In this document: piece by piece, positions 57,001-64,000 of the stretch
Layout: the number at the start of each line of letters is the position of its first letter
Position numbering within the stretch: position 1 is the first letter of the stretch
Origin: Meconema thalassinum
Lineage: Eukaryota > Arthropoda > Insecta > Orthoptera > Tettigoniidae
Reading direction: 5' to 3'
DNA: 64,000 nucleotides
Assembly: GCA_946902985.2 (NCBI GenBank)
Contig: OX336389.2
Span: 793,600,979 to 793,664,978, forward strand
The notes under the pieces: model-generated
The model's input: only the letters and a program-made list of their open reading frames with translations
Told to the model about the DNA's origin: nothing
The model's database searches: none
Position numbers and translations under genes: made by a program

Positions 57001-58610
57001 TTAGCACTCCTCTTTGTTTGCAATGCTTCCTTGAGATTTTCTGGAACATAATTAAAAAGGAAAGGAAATACAGAAGACCTTATTCGTGGCAAAAGCTTAC
57101 AATGATATGAAGAAAGTAATTAGGAGAACTGGCAGTTGTGTGTATACATTGTTTATTAATTAACTAAATAGGTCACGCTATCTTCGCTGTCTTCGTAGCG
57201 TAAGCGGTTGTGTTGCTGTATCAAAGTTTATTATGCAGAGATGGAAGAAGTTAAAATCCCACATCAGATATGTTCTTTTATTTTCATTTCCGTATTCTTT
57301 TCTCTTCGTATTAAGCATGTATGATGTTTTATAATTTCATTGTGAAAAATAATTTTTTTAATGATGTGTGAAAATCTGAAACAAAGCGCTATTGAGGAAT
57401 GTGCGCGGTAGAGCTCGGCTGTTTCCCTCCACTTTTACGTTGCTTTAGAAAGCAATTGACGTTGGAGAAAACCTACCCAATACAACCAGGAAGATACCTC
57501 GTGACGTTTAATCGCGCACCACAACCAAGTTTGGGCGCTGCAGCAAGTCCGAGATAGGAGGTTCGTTGAGAGCTATCCGGATTGTGGTTATCGCTAGATT
57601 TCCCCGCATTCCATCCAAGAATATACCTGTATCTTACTGTACTTCATGTTTTGGGGATCACCTACCCCTTTCCAGACTCTAATACAGTCACACTCACTAC
57701 GATAGCCATCACAGAATCACACGTTATTTGATGCGGTCAATCGGGGCTGATGACTAAGGTGCTACGCCCCCTAAAATTAATTAACAATAATACCCTGGAA
57801 GAGAAATTAAATTCCACCAACCTTATCGCAACAGGGTCAGAAGATGACATCATGCCGAGGTTTTCATGACAGACACGATTGCAGCATGTAATATATTGTA
57901 TTCGCTGATCAACAAATTCCAAAAGACCATTCGAAGCAAGAAGCATAGGTGACCTCTCCCTGCAAGAATTGCAGGAGGCATGGCACCAATACATATGAAC
58001 CCAGTACACATGGAAATGAGATTCAAGAACAATGGGAGCAATGGCTGCCTTTTATTCACATGAGCAAATATTGTCCTTAGAGGCCTATACTAAACGGTTT
58101 TGTTTGGAATTAATTGCTCATATTTTGCTGTTGGCTCTATTTATATAGAAAAAAAGAAAATAATGGTATATTTTAACGGAACTAACGTTGTTCGTGTGTT
58201 TCCCTCTGCATTAGACATTTCAATTCTCCCGCCTTGCACGCAGTCCTACAATGCTTTTGTGATGAGTTGGGTGCGCTGCTTATGTACCACACCGTTGTGA
58301 GGTTGCCACATAAAATGTGACGTGTTGTTTACCGTCAGTTGGTAGAACTTGATTTGTAAGATAGTGACTGTACAGTATGTTTATGTACCATCTTATACAT
58401 GCAGCTGACTTAAACAGTGCATTTATTGTGGTTGAACATAGTCCTTTGTATTGTATTCTAACGCCAATTATAGTGATTCGAAATTGTAATTTGCGTCGTG
58501 AACTGGTAAAATCAATCATGCATGCCACCAGAGAAAGTAGAACCTCAACACTATTTAACTGTGAAGTGACGATGATGATGACGAAGAAAGAAATAATTAT
58601 ATTAATAATA
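57001..58610. other. no recognised gene; SINE tail fragment
   Basis: GGGGCTGATGACTAAGGTGC at about 57744-57763, followed by TACGCCCC and an ATTAACAATAATA end, looks like a SINE 3' end. Open frames at 57737-58059 (minus) and 58280-58657 (minus) are not protein-like. Confidence 0.4.
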
Positions 58611-58612
58611 TT

Positions 58613-58860
58613 AATGGTCACCTCCGTGGTGTAGTGGTCAGCGTGCTTAACTGCCACCCCGGAGTTTCGAGGTTCGAATCCTGGCTATGCCATGAAATTT
58701 GAAAAGTGGTATAAGGACTGGAACGGGCTCTACTCAGCCTCAGGTGGTCAAAATGAGAGGAGGGTGTTCGATTCCCACCTAAGCCCTCCTCGAAGTGGAT
58801 TTCCGTGGTTTCCCACTTCGTTTCCAGGAAAATGCCGAGATGGTACTGTACCCGTTTAGA
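58613..58860 (+). mobile_element. tRNA-derived SINE, 5' part
   Basis: A-box TGGTGTAGTGG (58627-58637), B-box GGTTCGAATCC (58671-58681), then a core with GTTCGATTCCCACCTAAGCC, TTTCCGTGGTTTCCCACTTC and CCAGGAAAATGCCGAGATGG. It shares head and core with the SINEs at 20603-21005 and 43812-44215 but lacks their 3' half. Confidence 0.85.
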
Positions 58861-58869
58861 TCAAGAGGA

Positions 58870-59340
58870 TTGACTGGATCGTAGAATCTCGAAGGTCCCC
58901 GGCTAGAAAAACCTGCAAATCCTACCGACAAGCACTACATGATGTTGCAGAAGTCCTGAGATTGTGTTATGAACTACACTACTGTGGTAAGAATTATAGC
59001 TACATTGGGAGAGTGAGAAACTTACCGATTCTCGGTGCGGAATGGGTTAAGGGATCATATACCTCATCCATTCCCTTAACACAATCTCTCTATAATTAGA
59101 ATAAGTCACGTAACTCGTTGTATAAATATGAACGAATGAAAATTTATTAATAATAAGAAAAGACAAATAATTGAAAATAAAACCACCAATGAAATTAAAT
59201 AAAAACAATAAATTATGATTCGCCTGCCATCAAATAAAATTATACTTAAGTCGCACACGACTTTCCATCAACAGCATTACTATACATATCCATGCCTCTT
59301 CAGCTAGTAGGGGGGTAAGGACAGTTCTGCTTCACTTGAC
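58870..59340. other. no recognised gene; small hairpin
   Basis: GGGTTAAGGGA near 59047 pairs with TCCCTTAAC near 59073. Nothing else is supported. Confidence 0.35.
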
Positions 59341-59344
59341 GCCG

Positions 59345-60200
59345 CTGTGCCCAACAAACCAACATACCCGCCACGCGAAGTTGAAACATTTAAATAGACT
59401 TTCCCTTGTAAACTCTTGGTCCCATTTTGACAAGTGAGGTGTTGTAGGACATGGGGTGACGCCCCCTTTTCTATGGACGACTTGTTATATATATTTTTTT
59501 TTGAAAGTTGGTGATAGTTTGAAAACCAAACATGATAGAATGTTGTACAATGGCTTAAACGAACGGCCTTTATGATCTTAATTTTTTTAAATTAAACTTT
59601 TTTATTTTTTATGTTTTTCTTAAACAGGCAAATTTTGAAATTCCTATATTTTGGAAACTAGGAATTCTACAAAAATATTTATTTGACATAAATGAATGGT
59701 CCTAACCCCCTCTACCGCCAAAATAAATTTCAAGTCTCTAGAACAAAAACTGTGCAGTAGGGGAGTGAGACGGTTTTAAATACCCCCCACCACTACTCCC
59801 AATGCGAGCCGATAACTCCCGAACCCGTGGTCGAAGATTTACGAATGAGGTGTCGTTGGACTCGAGCTGACGGGGCCTTTGCTCTGGACCACTCATTATA
59901 TATTTTTGTAAATTGGAAACTCGATTTTGGGGTAAAACGTGCTTTTTATGATTTTTGCTGATATCTCCCGAACCAATAAGGCTAGAGACTTGTACGAGGT
60001 GTCATTTTTTGTCGCGTTGCCCTCTTGGCGAGAATGCCTGTGTCGAATAGGATCAAAAGCCCATTTTGGGGTAAAATGTGATTTTAGACTTTTTGTTATA
60101 TATCGCGAACCAATGCTGCTAGGGACTTGTACGATGACTCAAGGGACACGGGGTGACGCCTCCTTTCGAATGTGGTAGTTATTGTTTTGCAAAAATATAA
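59345..60200 (+). repeat. ~140-bp diverged tandem repeat plus fragment of the 430-bp family
   Basis: GCGAAGTTGAAACATTTAAATAG near 59370 matches the repeat at 1335-2590. After it, CTCCCGAACC-type motifs recur at about 59818, 59967 and 60105. A TTTTGGGGTAAAA(C/T)GTG box recurs near 59927 and 60065. A (GA)CGGGG(T)GACGCC..CCTTT..GG box near 59455, 59868 and 60140 follows a GAGGTGTCGTTGG-like motif. The unit is roughly 140 bp. Confidence 0.6.
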
Positions 60201-60264
60201 TTCACAAAGGGCCTAACGCCATACATGTTGAAAAAATGTTTACCTGTTTTTAAATTTTAAATGA

Positions 60265-60462
60265 AGCGTGGTTGTCAACACAGACGGTACCACTGGCATG
60301 TATGTCAAAGAGCCTGTCGCCACTTATGGAAATTTTGGCAGGACGGTGGGTCGGTTTTACGATGGTTCGTTTTCCGATATTTGTTATGGTGAATGGATGG
60401 AGGCTAATATTCCAAAACGTGTGAAGCGTGTTAGGATTGTTTACCCTAAAGGGGATTTATAA
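60265..60462 (+). CDS. unidentified short open frame of coding-like composition
   Basis: Sixty-five codons from just after an in-frame TGA (60262-60264) to TAA at 60460-60462, with no early ATG; the first Met is eleven codons in. The peptide (VNTDGTTGMYVKEPVATYGN, later FYDGSFSDICYGEWM and RVKRVRIVYPKGDL) has balanced composition and a dipeptide pattern more protein-like than other short frames here. I do not recognise it. It lies 0.9 kb from the Polinton genes on the opposite strand and could be a decayed element gene or a terminal exon. A splice acceptor is not evident. Treat as hypothetical. Confidence 0.3.
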   Translation, partial: SVVVNTDGTTGMYVKEPVATYGNFGRTVGRFYDGSFSDICYGEWMEANIPKRVKRVRIVYPKGDL

Positions 60463-60469
60463 CCTGTTA

Positions 60470-60930
60470 GTAAACGGTTATCAGTGACACGGCTCTGTGG
60501 CATTGATGCATGATCATTTGCCAGTGGACAGTTGAAGGATATGAAGCTATAACGTTCGATCGACCAAGCAATTTGTATGAAGGCAAGACATGAGCGTTGA
60601 TGAAAATGATAATTCTGTGATGAGATAGATTTAGGATGAAACGTAAGCATTGAATGGTTAAATGAAATGTACGATTTAACACTTGTAGCTGGCGGCCTGC
60701 TAGCAAGCCCCCATGTGCTTTGCCACTTGAAGGCTGAAAATATCAAACCTGCTCTACTAGCTAGCCGAGCTCCGTTCCCACGTTCAACACTTCATAACGC
60801 TATCGCAGGAATGTGCGGACCACACTTGGCAACACCGCTGGGTTGCGTTAGAGGACAGATGAAGGTCGAACATTCTGACAACTATGTCAGAGAGATAACG
60901 GAGTAAGCGACGACAACTCCGCCCTTACCA
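60470..60930. other. no recognised feature
   Basis: Open frames on both strands at 60441-60906 have no motif. Confidence 0.35.
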
Positions 60931-60935
60931 TTCCC

Positions 60936-61032
60936 ACAGCCAATAGCTGGGCAAGAGCGGTGAGGGGGCGGGGCCAGAGGTGCGGGGAGAGGTGAGGGGA
61001 GGAGTGGAGAACTCACGACAGCCAATAGCTGA
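60936..61032. promoter_or_regulatory. duplicated CCAAT boxes flanking an Sp1-type GC box
   Basis: ACAGCCAATAGCTG occurs at 60936-60949 and again at 61018-61031, 82 bp apart, with GGGGCGGGGC at 60965-60974 between them. This is a classic promoter-type combination in a GC-rich island within AT-rich DNA. It lies outside the integrase end of the Polinton and could be host or element sequence. Which transcript it would drive is unknown. Confidence 0.35.
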
Positions 61033-61326
61033 ACGAGTTGTATATCAACATGGGGTGAAGGAGTGAGATGCAGGTGTGGACAGAGAAAGATAAACATGTA
61101 TGAACATGCACGAAGCGCGGAGCGCTGTACACAGAGCTCTCGTACAACATTATTATATAAAATAAATAAATAAATAAAAAAGTGCACAGGTTCACACAAC
61201 ATGTAATCTATTGATCCTAGAATTAAAGGTAGAGTTAAATCCTAACCATTTTATATATAGTTTATTTCCTTTTTGTTTCAACACTTTTTCCACAAGCAAA
61301 TGTTTAGGAAACACTGTTTTCTGAAG

Positions 61327-62139
61327 TTAATGGAGATAAAATCTACCTTTTATAGGTTGATAGTTGAGGTCCTCGAGTAAATAGGTGACTAGACTGTCCA
61401 AGTTGACTTGACGAATTTGAAATAGTTCGGTACCCCACTGAGGTGTGTAGCCCTTATTGAAAGCAGACTTAAATTTGCTCACACGAACAAAATTCCCAAT
61501 TTTCTGTCGGTGACGTTTAGGATCTGCTGATTTTATGGGGTTAAACAGGTTATCCAGTCGCTGAATATTTTTGGTCACGAGGCGTTGCTTGGTCCCAATC
61601 GTTCTATGTTTGGTGTCATTGTAACCTGACACTAGCTCTGGTAACATGTCCAAACAGCAATAAGTGCCCTGAGCGGTAAACGCTTTCCACATATGCATTT
61701 TCAATATTCGGTTAAACCGCTTGACCACGCTGGCTTTGAGATTGCTGTACGTTGTGTAATGGTGAATATCCTTAGATTTGAGAAAACTGGAGAAATCCTT
61801 GTTGAAAAATTCTTTCCCCTGGTCGGTTTGTAGTAACTGAGGTTGACGTATGGATTGTTGAATAATATGTTGAAAGGCCTTGGTGACTAGTGGACCAGTC
61901 TTGCGACGCACAGGTTCAACAAAAGCCATTTTGGAATACACATCAATGACAGTCAACATATAGCGTACACCTTTGTTAACGCTAGCATAGGGTATTATTT
62001 CAACCAAGTCAGCTTGCCAAAGTTCATCCACACCTCGTGATATCACCCTGAGTCGCGGATAGTGACGCCTAGCGGGGCGATGCAACTCGTGAGCAATACC
62101 CATTTTAATGGGTGAGGGCTTAAACAATAATTTTGGCAT
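61327..62139 (-). CDS. Polinton retrovirus-like integrase, catalytic Glu replaced by Lys
   Basis: The frame runs open from 62268, but the first 43 codons overlap the preceding conserved gene in another frame, so Met at 62139 is the likely start (about 270 residues). It has an rve integrase core. The first Asp is in WQADLVE (62010-62008), followed by the conserved segment YMLTVIDVYSKMAFVEP. The second Asp is in LQTDQGKEF (61824-61822). The position of the catalytic Glu, in KASVVKRFNR, is Lys (AAG, 61722-61720). The C-terminal end has an SH3-like domain with FNKGYTPQWGTELF. The protein would insert the element DNA into the genome. With the Lys, strand transfer should be abolished; one G-to-A change explains it. 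No stop interrupts the core. Confidence 0.9.
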   Translation of the reverse strand: MPKLLFKPSPIKMGIAHELHRPARRHYPRLRVISRGVDELWQADLVEIIPYASVNKGVRYMLTVIDVYSKMAFVEPVRRKTGPLVTKAFQHIIQQSIRQPQLLQTDQGKEFFNKDFSSFLKSKDIHHYTTYSNLKASVVKRFNRILKMHMWKAFTAQGTYCCLDMLPELVSGYNDTKHRTIGTKQRLVTKNIQRLDNLFNPIKSADPKRHRQKIGNFVRVSKFKSAFNKGYTPQWGTELFQIRQVNLDSLVTYLLEDLNYQPIKGRFYLH

Positions 62140-62778
62140 TTCGAAGTTCTTGTTCAATTTCTTGAATTTCCCAATCGTGACCGGTATGGCCGGCTTGACG
62201 TGAAGCATGCAACAACTGTAGCCGCTGGACGATCTTATTGGGATTGTGCCAGTAGGTAACATCCACAAGGGTTTTTAATGATTTAATTGTCACTCCCGAA
62301 GCGGACGCTTTACGACGAGTACTTTGACTGGTGGGAAACCATTTAGCAATGATGGTTTTATATTTTAACATATATTGGCATTCACTTGTTGAGCGGGATC
62401 ATACTGTCTTCTGTGGGCATGGGTGTCCAATAAATTGGATTTATATTTGCCAAGGTCCTCTGACGTATAATCATGGAAAGAGGGTGTACGAGAGAATAGC
62501 AGCTTTAACAGTCCTGGTGTTAATTTATAGTTGATGTTCTTAATGACAGCTTTAGTACGAGCAAATTTAATGGATGAATCACCAATTTTAAAACTATCAT
62601 CCTCATAGCGAACACCATACGTGGTATCTGTGTTTCCAATAAATCGATCAATGAGATAGGGTTCTAGTGTTGATCCATAATATTTTATTAAAATGTTTTT
62701 CAGTTGAGCTTTATGTTGAGTGGTGGCCAAGAGTTGTGAAAACGGAGACGATCTGGAAGGGCAAGGTGTTTTGACCAT
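62120..62778 (-). pseudogene. conserved Polinton protein of unknown role, frameshifted
   Basis: Two minus-strand frames make one gene. The first part (Met at 62778, to 62365) contains YYGSTLEPYLIDRFIGNTDT, TYGVRYEDDSFKIGDS and a segment ending THAHRRQYDP. The second (62371-62120) contains DVTYWHNPNKIVQRLQLLHA and AGHTGHDWEIQEIEQELRNA. Each matches features I know from one protein conserved next to the ATPase and integrase in Polintons. The frame breaks around 62365-62375, just after NANIC. The frame is open upstream to 62913, but that part overlaps the ATPase and is likely its decayed 3' end. The stop overlaps the integrase start by about 20 bp. Function is unknown. Confidence 0.75.
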
Positions 62779-62839
62779 GACCAATGATTTCTTTTTTCTC
62801 AAAAACTCTGCAAGGGATGAGGACTTGTCCAAGATAAAA

Positions 62840-63229
62840 TCAATCGATATATTTGTGTCGACCCATGCTGAAATAGCTTTGAATGATGCCTTGTCGTTCA
62901 GTGGATACATCATCGAAAGTCATGAGTGAACCAGGCTTTACCTTATCCGGTGAAATAACATTTTCTTGAATGGAAAATGTGAAATAACCCATATTCTCAT
63001 TTTGTAATCCAGACACGACTTGATCCAGAAACACGTAGAGGAGATGGTAAAGAGATTTTGCAAAAATATAAATATTTTGAAAACGCAGACCATTGGGCGC
63101 TGTGATGAGTGTTAGCAAAAGATTGGTCTTTCCACAGCCGGAAGGTCCCACAATGATGAAGCGAATGGAAGATGGAAACAGTGAACCATGGCGTTGTTCA
63201 CGTGATGTGGGACAGAGATGAGAAACCAT
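62840..63229 (-). pseudogene. Polinton FtsK/HerA-like packaging ATPase, C-terminally truncated
   Basis: The frame starts at 63229. Walker A is GPSGCGKT (residues 28-35) and Walker B is SLMTFDD (101-107), followed by an FSMGRHKYID segment that in this family continues into FYL and an arginine-finger region. Here a TGA follows directly at 62842-62840, and the frame beyond it (FYLGQ, then unrelated residues) soon leaves the family pattern. The protein is 129 residues, whereas these ATPases usually have about 200 or more. Related enzymes pump DNA into viral-like capsids. A stop plus a downstream deletion or frameshift best explains it. The gene is divergent from the fibre-like gene, 85 bp apart. 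Confidence 0.85.
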
Positions 63230-63313
63230 GTCCCCCCACAGGGAATGACTCTTGCTGCTTAATAATCTTCATTTCAACCAAGGCTTAGAGAGGTCAGCTG
63301 TCTGTCTATATAC
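63230..63313. promoter_or_regulatory. bidirectional intergenic promoter, Polinton
   Basis: 84 bp separate the divergent ATPase and fibre-like start codons. CTATATAC lies a few bases before the fibre ATG at 63314, a TATA-like position for a very short leader. On the other strand the start at 63229 is preceded by CCCTGTGGGGGGAC. Confidence 0.4.
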
Positions 63314-63892
63314 ATGGCACCGAGCCGTGTCATAGAAAAGGTAGACTCGTACTACAGGTTGACGATGGATGTCTTTGGACGTGCGTTGATGGCCAAAGCT
63401 AGGTCTGCCCCCATACATGATCCTAAACAAGATACAGATCCTGCTAATAAACACTATGTGGATAGGTCAGTATTGCCACGCACAAAACAGGGAGATTATG
63501 ACTTTGAGGGAAAGCGGTTAACTCATGTGAAACATCCTCAAGTGTCTACAGACGTTACTACAAAAAAGTATGTGGATAACAAAGTGTATGAGTTTTATGA
63601 CAAAGTGCCTCAGCTTACGGTGAATGGCTATACCGCTAATCACCATCGGATTATTCACGTGGAAGACCCACAAGACGAAGAAGATATTTGTACCAAACTT
63701 TACGTGACCTATGAAATGAAAAGGCTTTATAAATTTATCCCATCAGTATTTTTAGTGTATCTGACAAATGAAAAACCTGTGAATGACAGTAACCATTTAC
63801 CGCTAGTCCATTACCAGCACCTAACCTATGTGCTTGCTTCGGGTTTAAACCACTATCGATTACACTATGATGGAACCATTAACATCAAATAG
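63314..63892 (+). CDS. Polinton tail-fibre-like protein with three DP..D..KxYVD repeats
   Basis: An intact 192-codon frame. It has three units of about 40 residues. Each opens with a short strand-turn motif (MDVFGRAL 18-25, YDFEGKRL 62-69, TANHHRII 107-114) and closes with a motif of the form DP-x-x-x-x-D-x-x-x-K-x-Y-V-D: HDPKQDTDPANKHYVD 35-50, KHPQVSTDVTTKKYVD 73-88, EDPQDEEDICTKLYVT 117-132. The closing motif is the repeat seen in phage and large-virus tail fibres, which form trimeric shafts. A C-terminal domain (133-192) has no recognised motif and would be the head. A role in particle attachment is inferred. The gene has no lesion, unlike its divergent neighbours. Confidence 0.75.
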   Translation: MAPSRVIEKVDSYYRLTMDVFGRALMAKARSAPIHDPKQDTDPANKHYVDRSVLPRTKQGDYDFEGKRLTHVKHPQVSTDVTTKKYVDNKVYEFYDKVPQLTVNGYTANHHRIIHVEDPQDEEDICTKLYVTYEMKRLYKFIPSVFLVYLTNEKPVNDSNHLPLVHYQHLTYVLASGLNHYRLHYDGTINIK

Positions 63893-64000
63893 GCGTTGCC
63901 TGATGAAAACCATTTACACGTAGAGATAAACGGTCATAGGATGTTGTCCATAACCATGAAATGGTCAATGCAGGTGACGAATTATTCTTTCATCTCATGT

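Larger units (their letters stand above)
61200..64000. mobile_element. Maverick/Polinton, one end (continues beyond window)
   Basis: Four adjacent genes have the Polinton set and order: integrase, conserved protein and packaging ATPase on the minus strand, and a fibre-like protein on the plus strand. The integrase normally lies near one terminus, so the left inverted repeat should be between about 61030 and 61320, but I could not pair it as the other end is outside the window. Protein-primed polymerase, protease and capsid genes are expected to the right of 64000. Several lesions in the minus-strand genes show that this copy is not functional as a whole. Confidence 0.85.

Noticed and set aside
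58613..58690. tRNA gene
   Set aside because: A- and B-boxes are present but acceptor and anticodon stems do not form and the sequence continues into a SINE body. The same holds for the other tRNA-like heads.

Overview
This is a eukaryotic window, most likely an insect and plausibly a polyneopteran (orthopteran-like) genome. It is AT-rich and almost free of host exons. It is packed with tRNA-derived SINEs, non-LTR and LTR retroelements, Tc1/mariner, pogo-like and hAT elements, foldback elements, minisatellites and a Maverick/Polinton. I see no prokaryotic gene organisation. The taxon is an inference from repeat types and one animal receptor exon, not from an rRNA or a complete host gene.

The only convincing host coding sequence is one 124-bp exon at 43526-43649 (+). 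It has good splice sites and resembles the juxtamembrane / kinase-homology start of a receptor guanylate cyclase. Much of the window may therefore be intron of that gene.

Layout. 1-6.6 kb: a ~430-bp tandem repeat, an inverted SINE, a hAT-like MITE with a perfect 8-bp target duplication, and a TA-flanked foldback element with poly-G tracts. 6.6-10.8 kb: A-rich sequence with nothing recognisable. 10.8-18 kb: two inverted copies of a 1.17-kb repeat carrying a ~64-bp minisatellite, one of them holding a SINE with a 13-bp target duplication; a mariner pseudogene lies between them. 18-30 kb: SINE fragments and a large, nearly loopless hairpin element (27708-28858). 30-31.4 kb: a decayed LINE reverse transcriptase. 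32.3-42.7 kb: a nested transposon stack, namely a gag-only LTR element whose 5' LTR was split by a LINE plus minisatellite and whose body was split by a mariner element that itself carries a solo LTR. 43.5-44.2 kb: the host exon and a SINE. 44.7-47.0 kb: an apparently intact pogo-like DDE transposon with ~112-bp inverted repeats and an unusual TTA duplication. 47-61 kb: sparse sequence with a Tc1 pseudogene, SINEs and tandem repeats. 61.2-64.0 kb: one end of a Maverick/Polinton with integrase, a frameshifted conserved protein and a truncated packaging ATPase on the minus strand. Divergent from these is an intact fibre-like protein with three tail-fibre-type repeats. The rest of that element lies beyond the window.

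No CRISPR, operon, rRNA or true tRNA gene was seen.
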